From positions 1 through 29,695 of IMG/VR virus record IMGVR_UViG_3300047178_000050: a stretch of 29,695 nt of DNA; one strand, written 5' to 3'. The translations under genes and the position numbers were made by a program. Below, piece by piece: positions 7,903 to 16,245 of the stretch (positions within the stretch are counted from its first letter, which is position 1; each line of letters starts with the position of its first letter). Source of the DNA: a virus. The notes below the pieces were generated by a model that had not been told where the DNA came from, made no database searches, and saw only the letters and a program-made list of their open reading frames with translations.

Positions 7903-9329
7903 TACTTCTTCACCGCCTCCCAGTTATTCTTGTCAGCAGGATTGCCACCTTTGAACCGATATCCACCTTCCACATCGCCAGCTTTCGGTGCACCAGCGGG
8001 AGCGTTTTCGGCTGGGAGTTTTAGACCACCAGATACGGTCGTAACGCCCTTTCCAAGACGACTTGCCGTGGAACGAATCTGCCCAGTCTGACGCAGGAAG
8101 TAGTCTAGGTCTGGAGTGCTGGCATTCGGAATAAGCGCGTCCAACTTGGCAACAGACGAATCCGTAGCAGTTCCACCAGCGGCCTTTCGCATAGCCTGAA
8201 TGTTTTCATGCGCGGCAGCATTTGCCGTAACATAATCCCGCTCTGCTGGCGTAAGGTTTGCTTTCGCTCCTTCACCCTGAAGCCACTGCGTAAGAGTTCC
8301 GCGAGGCTGAGACAAGGCAGCGGCAACACCTGGAGAATTGAGTTTCCCCCCAGACTGCACAAGGTGATGCGCTGCGCTTTCGAGAGAACCGAGCGCACCG
8401 AACACGTCTCCAAACTGAGCGGAGTTTGCCTGAGCCTTTACAGCTTGTGCAGCATTTTTAGTTCCCACGGTCGTCAACTCACCGTTACCATCTCCAATCT
8501 GAGGTGCGCCTGGAAGAACATTGCCGTGCAAATCCTTATTGAATGCTCCCTCAAGGTAATTGCCGTAGTACGCCTGAGCGCGAGTGATGGCTGCATTGGC
8601 ATTCTGACGAGCAATTTCGGCGCGGGTGATTGCCAACTTATACAACGGCGAATTAGGGTCGTTCTTGTAGCGGTCAACGTCTGCCTGAGCCGTCAGATAG
8701 TCTTGACGTGCCTTTTCCGTATCATCGTGAATCTGTCGAGATGCGGATGCTGGATTGTTTGGATCGTCTATGACGTTACCAGTGAGATTACCATCCTCGT
8801 CCTTTTCCGCGATAAGTCCTTTGCCGCCCAAAGTCGAGAGAAGTTTCTGTTGAATCTTTCCCTGCTCAATTTGAGGACGCGCCTGCGTGTATGCCGTAGC
8901 AGCTTCCGTCTGCTTGCGCTGATCTGCCTGCGACTGAAGCTGCGAAATGCCCTCAAGATCGGCCTTATCGCGCTGTTCAATGCCTTCATTGTGCAACTGC
9001 GTCCCAGGAATGAGAGACATCGTTGCGGGGGCAAAGATGTCACCCAACACATTACCGATGTTTGCCGCCGTATGGCCAATCTTGCCAAGAACGGACGTGG
9101 GCGCAACCGGATGCTCACGCTTATAGAGATCAGCTGTGATGTCGCCCGCTCGTTGAGTTAGGGGATCAGCCGCACTGGAATCCATGCGATGATCTACTGT
9201 CACATTTGGGGCGACGATAGGAGCAAGTGCAGGCATCGCAGGCGCACCCATTGGAGCAATCGGAGGCGGTGCAATCTGCCCCAGAAGTGCTTGCTTGCGG
9301 ACATCACCGAAGGTAGAAAGGGTAGACAT
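7902..9329 (-). CDS. internal virion/DNA ejection protein, helical Ala/Gln-rich
   Basis: A 475-aa protein. An upstream in-frame start at 9413 exists, but the ATG at 9329 overlaps the previous stop as TAATG and gives a normal N terminus (MSTLSTFGDVRKQALLGQI). A Pro/Ala-rich segment at about residues 20-45 is followed by a hydrophobic Ile/Ala/Gly patch (LGKIGHTAANIGNVLGDIF) and a long Gln/Ala/Lys-rich helical region (about 110-300). The middle protein of a cluster of three, it is probably one of the proteins ejected with the DNA in short-tailed phages (functional counterpart of T7 gp15 or P22 gp16/20). This is by analogy of position, not by a motif. Confidence 0.65.
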   Translation of the reverse strand: MSTLSTFGDVRKQALLGQIAPPPIAPMGAPAMPALAPIVAPNVTVDHRMDSSAADPLTQRAGDITADLYKREHPVAPTSVLGKIGHTAANIGNVLGDIFAPATMSLIPGTQLHNEGIEQRDKADLEGISQLQSQADQRKQTEAATAYTQARPQIEQGKIQQKLLSTLGGKGLIAEKDEDGNLTGNVIDDPNNPASASRQIHDDTEKARQDYLTAQADVDRYKNDPNSPLYKLAITRAEIARQNANAAITRAQAYYGNYLEGAFNKDLHGNVLPGAPQIGDGNGELTTVGTKNAAQAVKAQANSAQFGDVFGALGSLESAAHHLVQSGGKLNSPGVAAALSQPRGTLTQWLQGEGAKANLTPAERDYVTANAAAHENIQAMRKAAGGTATDSSVAKLDALIPNASTPDLDYFLRQTGQIRSTASRLGKGVTTVSGGLKLPAENAPAGAPKAGDVEGGYRFKGGNPADKNNWEAVKK

Positions 9330-9892
9330 TAGCCGAAAGCCTTCTTTGCGTTGGCAGCGCCCGTAGCCGCTCCGGACAAAGTCTGAATGACATTCATAGC
9401 ATTCTGGAGCCACCCAGTCTGATTCGCCGCCGTACCAGCCATTGTTGCGCTGTTAGCCGTATTTAGGTTGTCGCTTTGCGCTCCTACATCCGTTCCGTAC
9501 AGCCCTTGCAGCATCTTTGCTGCCTGATCCTGCTGCTGAAGTTTCACGCCTGCATCATTGCTGGCGATACCCTCCGCTGTACTAGCGTTGGACTTGTCAC
9601 GTTGCCGCGCTGCATCACCCAATGCGGTCGCAAAACCAGCATCATTGCGAGTGCGGCCGGCTGTGAGGTTTGCTTGGCCAGTGATTCCGGAAGTCGAACC
9701 ACCCGACGACCCCAGCGCGTTCGCGAGCATGGCTCCCATATCCTGCTGAGAGTACCCCTGTGGGTTGTTCAGGCGTTGCGTTAGAAACGGCGTTAGCTGG
9801 CCGTTGATCTGGCTGGCATCGTTGCCGTAGTTGGCGGCATTCCCTGTCGCCGTTCCGTATGTTCCTTGGGCTTGCCCAACACCTGACCGCAT
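9329..9892 (-). CDS. internal virion protein, gp14/gp7-like by position
   Basis: A 187-aa protein, Ala/Gly/Gln/Asn-rich with hardly any aromatic residues, typical of small ejection proteins of podoviruses. The N-terminal half is helical and polar (QGYSQQDMGAMLANALGSSG). The end holds an amphipathic stretch (WLQNAMNVIQTLSGAATGAA) that could insert in a membrane. ATG at 9892 is preceded by AGAGG. It is the first gene of the ejection cluster, and its stop overlaps the next start (TAATG). Similar small proteins form the outer-membrane pore of the T7 ejectosome. That assignment is inference. Confidence 0.6.
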   Translation of the reverse strand: MRSGVGQAQGTYGTATGNAANYGNDASQINGQLTPFLTQRLNNPQGYSQQDMGAMLANALGSSGGSTSGITGQANLTAGRTRNDAGFATALGDAARQRDKSNASTAEGIASNDAGVKLQQQDQAAKMLQGLYGTDVGAQSDNLNTANSATMAGTAANQTGWLQNAMNVIQTLSGAATGAANAKKAFG

Positions 9893-9907
9893 CTTTACCT
9901 CTGCTGA

Positions 9908-9928
9908 AATGTTCCGAGTGGAACAATT
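9908..9928 (-). promoter_or_regulatory. inverted repeat/hairpin before the ejection gene cluster
   Basis: TGTTCC, GAGT loop, GGAACA forms a 6-bp stem with AT-rich extension on both sides, located 16 nt upstream of the start of the 187-aa gene. In the minus-strand RNA it is followed by only a short U stretch. It could slow transcription or protect the 5' end of a processed ejection-protein mRNA. No direct evidence for either. Confidence 0.3.
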
Positions 9929-9969
9929 AGGGTGAAGGCGGGTCAGGCCACGAATGGATTACGTTTCAA

Positions 9970-10374
9970 CTATACCACCGTCGAGCGCGTCCACGGAAAC
10001 CATTCTCTAGTGGGCTCCCACCCGAGAGAAGCCATCCGCTTTCCGAAATGGCGATTTATCTCAGGTGGTACGACGCAATAGGTCGAATCAATTCCCTGCA
10101 ACCATAACGCGGCCAAATATTCAGGCTGAACCGTCTGTATGTCGTGCCAGCGTTCACGAGGTGCGCCAGAGGTAAGCAGGTAGCTCTCACACTCCACGCG
10201 CCCCGCTAGGAGCGTTGTAGGCTCCCCATTGCGCTCTATAACCATTTTTGCGATGAATAGAGGGCTGTCGAGGTCAGGATAGCGATAATCTACGCCAGAG
10301 GCCGCATGTATGCGCTGAAAGTGCATCAAATCACTTGGCCGATAAGGCCGAACTAGGAGATCATCCATGCTCAT
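9970..10374 (-). CDS. GNAT-like fold virion-module protein
   Basis: A 134-aa protein with a GNAT acetyltransferase-like opening: DLLVRPYRPSDLMHFQRIHA is the usual beta1-alpha1 element, and AALWLQGIDSTYCVVPP the middle strand region. The end (FGKRMASLGWEP) resembles the last helix and strand, where GNAT proteins have a Gly-Trp turn. The acetyl-CoA loop (Q/RxxGxG/A) is not evident, so enzyme activity is doubtful. Similar GNAT-like proteins sit next to ejection genes in T7-like phages. An in-frame TTG at 10431 would add 19 residues, but the ATG at 10374 (or 10368) is preferred. Its start overlaps the start of a plus-strand mini-gene at 10367. Confidence 0.65.
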   Translation of the reverse strand: MSMDDLLVRPYRPSDLMHFQRIHAASGVDYRYPDLDSPLFIAKMVIERNGEPTTLLAGRVECESYLLTSGAPRERWHDIQTVQPEYLAALWLQGIDSTYCVVPPEINRHFGKRMASLGWEPTREWFPWTRSTVV

Positions 10375-10525
10375 TATTCTACCGCTTCTGATCGCAATCG
10401 TCGGTTTGGTCGTATATGCGATTTCCGTCAACCCAAAGGCGCAGGTTATTGCTGAGGATTGCTTTTGGGTAGGGTTGTTCGTTTTTCTGTTGAAGTTTGC
10501 GGGAAACTTTGCCCTTCCTCGTTAG
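10367..10525 (+). CDS. 52-aa two-helix membrane mini-protein on the opposite strand
   Basis: ATG at 10367 sits behind TAGGAG at good spacing, followed by 52 codons ending in TAG at 10523-10525. The product has two hydrophobic helices: LIILPLLIAIVGLVVYAI (residues 2-19) and CFWVGLFVFLLKFAG (32-46), joined by SVNPKAQVIAED. Small phage proteins of this build (helix, Asn-Pro-Lys turn, helix) are widespread and unexplained. The gene is one of only two on the plus strand. It overlaps the start of the GNAT-like gene in antisense and ends 4 nt into the end of the next convergent gene. No plus-strand promoter is obvious just upstream. A holin, anti-holin or superinfection factor is possible. Confidence 0.75.
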   Translation: MLIILPLLIAIVGLVVYAISVNPKAQVIAEDCFWVGLFVFLLKFAGNFALPR

Positions 10526-11097
10526 ACCTGCCGAATAACTCCGGTAGCTTTGCGCGTTGGCTGCGCTCCAAATCCCTGCCCCGATACCGTTCCCGATGCT
10601 GGCGTGGTTCCGCTGCCTGCCGATGCGGGTAAATCGCCTTGCGTGGTGCCTGCATTGTCCATTGTGATGTACGTCGGATATGCAATCGGCTGCGAAGGCG
10701 GAGATCCTGGATTCTGTGAGTACGTACGCACGTAATACTGCTGCATCATGCCAGTGGCGTTCAAGGTAGGCAGTTGAACTTGTGCATCCCGAGTCGCGCC
10801 ATGCTGAATCACCATCTTTGGGCTTGTGAAGTTGGGATCGGTGTGAACTTCCGAGAAGTAGGTGCGGGCGCGGTTCGTGGGATTGTTGTCCGTCACTCGC
10901 AGGTGAAGCTGCTCCCCGATTACTGTGGCATTTACGGCGTCTGGTTTAGGAGGTGCGGACGCCTGCCCTGTGGGATCGACACCGATTTGTGAAGACGTGT
11001 GATTGTGTGCATCAATCATCGACTGAAGCAACGCCCCCAGCATAGGGCTATTGCGGTTCAACTGCGCGAGAAAGCGGCCTCCACTTAGCTGAGCCAT
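10522..11097 (-). CDS. structural protein of the tail module, beta-rich, unknown role
   Basis: A 191-aa protein with a helical opening (GRFLAQLNRNSPMLGALLQS), then about 100 residues resembling a fibronectin type III-like beta-domain (GEQLHLRVTDNNPTNRARTY). The C terminus is Gly/Ser/Thr-rich and flexible. It starts one nucleotide after the end of the nozzle gene, so it is the next cistron in the same mRNA. Phages of this layout often carry such a small protein between nozzle and ejection genes. The role in the virion is not determinable from the sequence. Confidence 0.6.
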   Translation of the reverse strand: MAQLSGGRFLAQLNRNSPMLGALLQSMIDAHNHTSSQIGVDPTGQASAPPKPDAVNATVIGEQLHLRVTDNNPTNRARTYFSEVHTDPNFTSPKMVIQHGATRDAQVQLPTLNATGMMQQYYVRTYSQNPGSPPSQPIAYPTYITMDNAGTTQGDLPASAGSGTTPASGTVSGQGFGAQPTRKATGVIRQV

Positions 11098-11098
11098 C

Positions 11099-14000
11099 TT
11101 ATTCCTTTCCAGTCAGGCTATTGTAGACATCCTTGCTGCCGATTAGCGTCATCTGCGACAAATCCATCTGCGAATCCAGTCCGCCTGACTTGTACTCCAC
11201 ATACACGCGATTTCCAGGGATGTTCAGAGGACGTTCGCGGTCGAAGTCATCTGCTGCCAGTGCAACGCCTCCGGGTACGGTGTAGTTCGTTGTGCTGTCG
11301 ATGCGGTTGCTGAAGAAAGACACGATGGCATTGCCGACACCCGTAATCGTCGCCAAGAGGTAGCTCCACCGCTTGCGACCTGCACCCAAAGCAGGGTATT
11401 TCTGTACATCCGTCTCGTCTCCAAACCCATAGGTAACATAACGCCACGGAATCTCTGCGCCATCGTCATTGGTAGCCGTCAGAGCATAAATCTTAGAGTT
11501 GCTGAGGCCATTGCCAAAAAGTAGTGGGTTATCAGAGCCATTCGCTTGCGTGATGAAATCAGCATAGGGGCTTGGAATCTGCTGAATCGACCATTTGCGC
11601 CGAAGGTCTGCCGTATCCAAGTTCCCAAATTGCGTAGCGAATACAGGTGCGGCGTCCGTGATATCAGAACCGGACATCTGCCCTTCATACGAGCACATCA
11701 GAACGACATTCGGGAATGTAGGAGCCGCGTTGACCGGCGCATCTGGCAGCCAGAAGTTAGGTGTAGGCAGCGGTACGCCGATATAGAACTTGCGCTCCTG
11801 CACGTCATTGCGTAACCAGATAGACTGACCCGCAGACCAGTTCAACGCGTCCCAAACCTGCTGAATCTCTTGCGAAATCTTGCGTGGTTCTCCGCCTGTG
11901 AACAGGTAGACGCCATTGCGATTCGCCGTAAGAATCCATTCCTCACCCGAATCATACGCATTGACACCACACGCCCCGGCCTTATTCGATACCTCATGCA
12001 CACCCCAATTTGCAGGTTCGTCACCTGAAGAGTCTTGCGTGTAGTACATCGATCGGTCTTTCAGCAGGTAGAGTAGGTCGTACATAACGACTGCACCATA
12101 ACACGGCTGCGTGTTCTCGCTGTTCGTGTTGATCTGCCCTGATTCCCCATCTACACCTTCAGGATCGGCCTCGTAGCTCACCAAAAGCTGCGTTTCATTT
12201 ACAGGTTGGCGCGTAGGGAAAATCTCAATGCGATCAATCTCTACATCGCCGCCAGCAGGAAGGTTGTTCGTATAGACGCGAAGCAAAAGAGCAGCGGGTA
12301 CTGCATCAAAATCCGTTGTCAGGAGCGTTCCTGTATATGTGGCATACGTCGTCGCCAACGTGGGAAGCTGAAAAGAACCGTACTGTTGATCATTTCCACT
12401 TACCTGAGTGCTGAGGTCAATAAACGTGGTGCCCTGAATACCAGAGGGAGAGCGAGCCGTGACACGCACCGAATAAAGCATATTCGGGCGGATGATCTGC
12501 ACCCCGTAATAGTCAAGATACGCAGTTTGCGTAATCAGACCTGCTATTGCAAGTGTCGAGCCAGTCGTGTTGAATGTGTATAACGAACTGCCAAAGATCG
12601 GCGAATCGATAAGACTGAGATTTCCTGAAGCACTGGGAGCAATCGCCCAGCCAAGCGGAAGCAAAGAACCTGAAAGATACCCTCCATCAAAGCTGAGATT
12701 GACGAAGTTCTGAATCTTCGATTGCGTTAATCCATAGAACATCCGTCCGGCGTACTGCACGATCCACGCAGGATTGCCAATCTCAATTTGATTGAAGAGA
12801 TTTCCCCCCTGTACATCGATAGGACGTGCCGAAAGAAGATCGGAATCGCGAAAAGTCAGCGAAACGCTGGTAGTCGTGTTGTCATTGATGCGGAAAGAAT
12901 TGCTGACGTAGGTCTGACCGTTGACCGTGTAGGTCACAGGATTGTCGATGGTGTAAAAGTTTCCTCCTGGTACACCCAATTGCCCTGCCTCAGTGATGGC
13001 TACCTGTCGATAGATCGTATCGGGTGGTCCAATAGGAATCTGCGAGGCGACCAACGTACTCGTGTTGCTTGGAATTGTAAAAATGACTGGCGTACTTGGA
13101 AACGTCTCGGCATCATTGCGCGTACCAAAAAAGACGACGCCCTGCCGCGTACCTGCTGAGATGTATTGAAGCGTTCCCGAAAAGATCAGGCTTCCGCCTG
13201 TCGAATTGCCATAGATCGGATTTGTTGAGCTTCCGACAAGGGCTGCGCCTGGATCAAAGGCAAAGACATCACCCGCCGTTACGCCTTGGCCTTCCTCAGC
13301 CGCCGCCGTCGTGTTGGGAACCGAAACGCTAACGGAGAAAGTACCTGTCGATCCCCCAGAAGCAGCCGTGATAATAAGATTTGCACCATTCAACGCACCG
13401 TTGGCGTTATTTGTCCCGGTGATCGTGACCTGCTGACCCACTACAGGTGCGACGCCGCTACTCAAGGCATACGAGTACGTTGCTGTTCCACCAGAGACGA
13501 CAGTCTGCGTGATAACGAACGCGCCTGAATCGATATCCTGCGTGATCGTCCAAGTGTTGTTGTAATTTGTCACTGACGCGCCGGTCACGGTAATCGTATT
13601 ACCAACGATCAAACCGGGAACAGGAACCGAAGTCGTCAACGTGGCAAGACTGCGCTGATAGTGCGCTGTGTATGAAGAACTTGTGCTCCCACGATAGTAG
13701 ACAGGCGCACTCGTAGAAACGATATAGGTGAAGTAGTAGAACGCTCTAGGCTGACCCGGAGGCGATACCAGACCCACTGAGGTCACCTGTGCTACGACTG
13801 GCCCTTGTGTGGGGATGCCAGAGCCTGTAAACGATACGTAGACATAAACAGGAAAGCCGCTATTAAAAGCATTGACTAGATCGGTATCGGCTCCCGCCAA
13901 TGTCGAATCAGAATAGAAAATCGTGACGACATTGCCAGCAGTTTGCGTCGTTGGCCCTGTCGATTGCAGGTAATAAGAAGACGTTCTGTTTTGCGCGACT

Positions 14001-14941
14001 GGCTGGGTAATCGTAGCAATCGCATAAGTGTTTCCGGTGTAGACCTGCGGCGTAAACGATGGAGGCGCACCAGGCCCAACCTGCGTGATTCGATCAATCC
14101 AATCGCCTGTGTACTGACGCGGAATATCGATGCCTGTCGCTAGGTTGCTGAAAGCGATGTACTCGCGGTCATAAGCGGTCGTAGATTTCGCATAGCTGCC
14201 GGCGGGAATGTCAGACAGCAAAGGCGAAAGAACACCGGGGTTAGTCGAAACGTTTTCGACCCACATCTCTCCGCTGGCATCCATAGCGAGCGTCCGCAAT
14301 GTGCCATTCGAGGAAGGAAAGCTCTTTACATACTGAAAATTGGAACTTGACCCCGCAAGGTATACGGTAATCGAGACATTATTGATCAGATACGAGGCAA
14401 GCGAAAACTCGCTGAACACCTCAATCTGGACGCCGAACGTCGTGTTGTTGACGCTTGGCGATGCACCCCACAAATCGGAAGCCGAACCGAGGGACACTGC
14501 GCCGGCAACAGCAGTTTTTGGTGTGCCTATCGGAACCCCATCTTGCACGAGTTGGACGGTAGCCGTACAAGCCGTGGGGCATTGAAGCGTGAAGTTTACC
14601 TGAATGCCAGTCTGCGGATTCGCTACGTCAAATGCAAACTGCGTAATAGTCAGAACACCAGAATCAGTGCCAGATGCCGAAGCAAACAAAGAAGTGCTAA
14701 CCGCATTTTGCGGATTTGTCCAAGTGGAAGATGCTCCGAGCGTTCCCGGATTCGTGACAAGCAGATCGGCAAACGAATAGACGTTCTTCGTTCCCTTGCG
14801 AGACATAACGCTGCCTACAGCGAAATCTACATCATGGCAACGCGGCGAAGTGCCGGACGGTAGACTGTCCGGCCCCGCGTATGTCACCAAACCTCCGAAT
14901 GTCGTGAGGAGAACCGCCGATTTGTTATACAGGTTATGGAT
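11099..14941 (-). CDS. giant tail nozzle/hub-type protein (P22 gp10 or T7 gp12 role)
   Basis: About 1280 aa. The start of the conserved region (FGGLVTYAGPDSLPSGTSPR, then DVDFAVGSVMSRKG) and the C-terminal part (AVVMYDLLYLLKDRSMYYT; SGEEWILTANRNGVYLFTGG) match nozzle/packaged-DNA stabilisation proteins that build the tail hub as a beta-propeller. The middle (about residues 220-620) is Thr/Ser/Gly/Val-rich with repeated beta-modules and makes the protein longer than the T7 and P22 counterparts. TTG (14890) and GTG (14887) starts exist, but coding sequence continues upstream (HNLYNKSAVLLTTFGG) with no ATG, GTG or TTG. The ATC at 14941 lies 1 nt after the previous stop, with GAGG 5 nt before it, so I take ATC as the likely start. 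Confidence 0.8.
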   Translation of the reverse strand: MHNLYNKSAVLLTTFGGLVTYAGPDSLPSGTSPRCHDVDFAVGSVMSRKGTKNVYSFADLLVTNPGTLGASSTWTNPQNAVSTSLFASASGTDSGVLTITQFAFDVANPQTGIQVNFTLQCPTACTATVQLVQDGVPIGTPKTAVAGAVSLGSASDLWGASPSVNNTTFGVQIEVFSEFSLASYLINNVSITVYLAGSSSNFQYVKSFPSSNGTLRTLAMDASGEMWVENVSTNPGVLSPLLSDIPAGSYAKSTTAYDREYIAFSNLATGIDIPRQYTGDWIDRITQVGPGAPPSFTPQVYTGNTYAIATITQPVAQNRTSSYYLQSTGPTTQTAGNVVTIFYSDSTLAGADTDLVNAFNSGFPVYVYVSFTGSGIPTQGPVVAQVTSVGLVSPPGQPRAFYYFTYIVSTSAPVYYRGSTSSSYTAHYQRSLATLTTSVPVPGLIVGNTITVTGASVTNYNNTWTITQDIDSGAFVITQTVVSGGTATYSYALSSGVAPVVGQQVTITGTNNANGALNGANLIITAASGGSTGTFSVSVSVPNTTAAAEEGQGVTAGDVFAFDPGAALVGSSTNPIYGNSTGGSLIFSGTLQYISAGTRQGVVFFGTRNDAETFPSTPVIFTIPSNTSTLVASQIPIGPPDTIYRQVAITEAGQLGVPGGNFYTIDNPVTYTVNGQTYVSNSFRINDNTTTSVSLTFRDSDLLSARPIDVQGGNLFNQIEIGNPAWIVQYAGRMFYGLTQSKIQNFVNLSFDGGYLSGSLLPLGWAIAPSASGNLSLIDSPIFGSSLYTFNTTGSTLAIAGLITQTAYLDYYGVQIIRPNMLYSVRVTARSPSGIQGTTFIDLSTQVSGNDQQYGSFQLPTLATTYATYTGTLLTTDFDAVPAALLLRVYTNNLPAGGDVEIDRIEIFPTRQPVNETQLLVSYEADPEGVDGESGQINTNSENTQPCYGAVVMYDLLYLLKDRSMYYTQDSSGDEPANWGVHEVSNKAGACGVNAYDSGEEWILTANRNGVYLFTGGEPRKISQEIQQVWDALNWSAGQSIWLRNDVQERKFYIGVPLPTPNFWLPDAPVNAAPTFPNVVLMCSYEGQMSGSDITDAAPVFATQFGNLDTADLRRKWSIQQIPSPYADFITQANGSDNPLLFGNGLSNSKIYALTATNDDGAEIPWRYVTYGFGDETDVQKYPALGAGRKRWSYLLATITGVGNAIVSFFSNRIDSTTNYTVPGGVALAADDFDRERPLNIPGNRVYVEYKSGGLDSQMDLSQMTLIGSKDVYNSLTGKE

Positions 14942-14942
14942 A

Positions 14943-15320
14943 CTAGCCTCGCAGGAAATCGAATTCAGCGAAAATGCCAGCCGCCGTCAGCGCAGCGGGA
15001 AGCGCAGCTGTTGTGAGTTCAGTCGTTCCATTAAATATCCGAATCGACTTGTTTACGGTGTCGTAGTACATCGAATATCCACCGACTGCCTGAATCCATC
15101 CGACAACAGGGACACCCTGCCCAGGCCCGTCAGAACCCGTATAGGTTGGCGGCAACAGGTATGCCGATCCTGTTGACGTGAGGATTGTCAGGAAGTTGAT
15201 AGGAATACCTGTTGTTGCGGTGTAATTTCCAGAAAGTCCCAAATTTCCGCGAAGCAGGAAATACTTCTGCGTCTGATCTGTTCCGCCTTTTGTTACGGGT
15301 GTCCAAGTAGGTGCAGCCAT
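14943..15320 (-). CDS. small structural protein between adaptor and nozzle
   Basis: A 125-aa protein, ATG at 15320 behind GGAGGG. A TTG four codons upstream was rejected. It is Gly/Thr/Ala-rich with probable beta structure (FLLRGNLGLSGNYTATTGIP) and a hydrophobic end (ALPAALTAAGIFAEFDFL). It lies between the adaptor and the nozzle gene and ends 1 nt before the proposed ATC start of the latter. Probably a neck or tail decoration component. No family recognised. Confidence 0.6.
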   Translation of the reverse strand: MAAPTWTPVTKGGTDQTQKYFLLRGNLGLSGNYTATTGIPINFLTILTSTGSAYLLPPTYTGSDGPGQGVPVVGWIQAVGGYSMYYDTVNKSIRIFNGTTELTTAALPAALTAAGIFAEFDFLRG

Positions 15321-15352
15321 AAAGCCCTCCAAACATTAGTTGAGGTTAAGTG

Positions 15353-16129
15353 CTATCGGTGGTCGGAACCGAAGGGTTGGCGTTGAAATTCTTTTGCCTG
15401 TGAATTCAAGACAGACTCGCTGATTAGCTTCTTCGTGTACTTCTGTGCCTGCGATTCTGCGAGTTGAAACTGGTCGGGTGAAAGTCGTTGAGCGTAATAT
15501 GCGACCATCTTGAACGCAATCGCATTTGTGCAATCTTGAATCGGCACGTAAGTCGTAGAGAAATCGATTGCATCGCCAACGATGTTCGGAAACACGGCCA
15601 TGTAGCGGATACGCATATCGGCGTTCTGCAAAGCGCCATTCATCCACACTTCGTTCTGGCCGCGTACCTCGTACTCGCGCAGGCAATCCCCCTGATAGCC
15701 GCCGCAAAGCCCGTCAGAGGCTATCTGCATGGGCATAAACGTGCCGCCTACGTTTGACGGACGCGACCAGAGTTTCATCACCCAAAGCAGATCGGGCGGA
15801 AGCAGAAAGTTTGAGTTCCAAGTTGTGCCGTTGTAGTAGCCCTGATAGGTCAATGCGACCTGCGTTTCAGGATTGGCCGCTGGAATCGCAGGAATGTTGT
15901 TTACAAGGTAGTTATCGACTACTACCCGCATATCCCCAACAATGCGAAGGTCAGAATACAGGTCGCGAATCGCGGAGTTGAGGAACGGCTTCATCCAAGG
16001 CGCGTCGTCTGTATTGATTTGGCCTGCGCCGTTGTCGAAAGAATCGTTGACGATGCTGCGATATAGAAGACAAATGTCTTCTAGCGAAGGAACGCCTTCT
16101 AGCCCGTCCTGACCAACTACAGTAGCCAC
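15353..16129 (-). CDS. head-tail adaptor (gp4/gp11-like) protein
   Basis: A 258-aa protein starting with GTG at 16129 behind CGGAG. The composition and motifs (SLEDICLLYRSIVNDSF; WMKPFLNSAIRDLYSDLR; FLLPPDLLWVMKLWSRP) are like adaptor proteins of podoviruses, which form the ring joining portal and nozzle. The C-terminal third is helical (AIAFKMVAYYAQRLSPDQFQ, then QAQKYTKKL). It is separated from the upstream minus-strand gene by the plus-strand HNH element. Assigned from position between capsid and nozzle genes and from these patterns. Confidence 0.7.
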   Translation of the reverse strand: MATVVGQDGLEGVPSLEDICLLYRSIVNDSFDNGAGQINTDDAPWMKPFLNSAIRDLYSDLRIVGDMRVVVDNYLVNNIPAIPAANPETQVALTYQGYYNGTTWNSNFLLPPDLLWVMKLWSRPSNVGGTFMPMQIASDGLCGGYQGDCLREYEVRGQNEVWMNGALQNADMRIRYMAVFPNIVGDAIDFSTTYVPIQDCTNAIAFKMVAYYAQRLSPDQFQLAESQAQKYTKKLISESVLNSQAKEFQRQPFGSDHR

Positions 16130-16176
16130 GTTACACTCCGTTTGCTATGTGGGGTGGTCAGCCCTGCTGTGTTGAA

Positions 16177-16185
16177 TGATATACT
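16177..16185 (+). promoter_or_regulatory. extended -10 promoter for the HNH element
   Basis: The plus strand reads TGATATACT, a TGn extended -10 with TATACT at 16180-16185. No good -35 is present, as is usual for extended -10 promoters. Transcription would begin near 16192, giving a leader of about 54 nt before the GTG at 16246, which has AGGAGG 5 nt upstream. It is the only clear promoter on the plus strand. Confidence 0.5.
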
Positions 16186-16245
16186 AAAGGCACGTCGCAG
16201 TGAGTGTTCAAGCACCCACGACGCAAAGTCCGTTAGGAGGACACC

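Noticed and set aside
8208-9161. Plus-strand ORF of 317 codons opposite the ejection protein gene
   Set aside because: Cys/Arg/Leu/Val-rich shadow of a well-supported minus-strand gene. No start signal.
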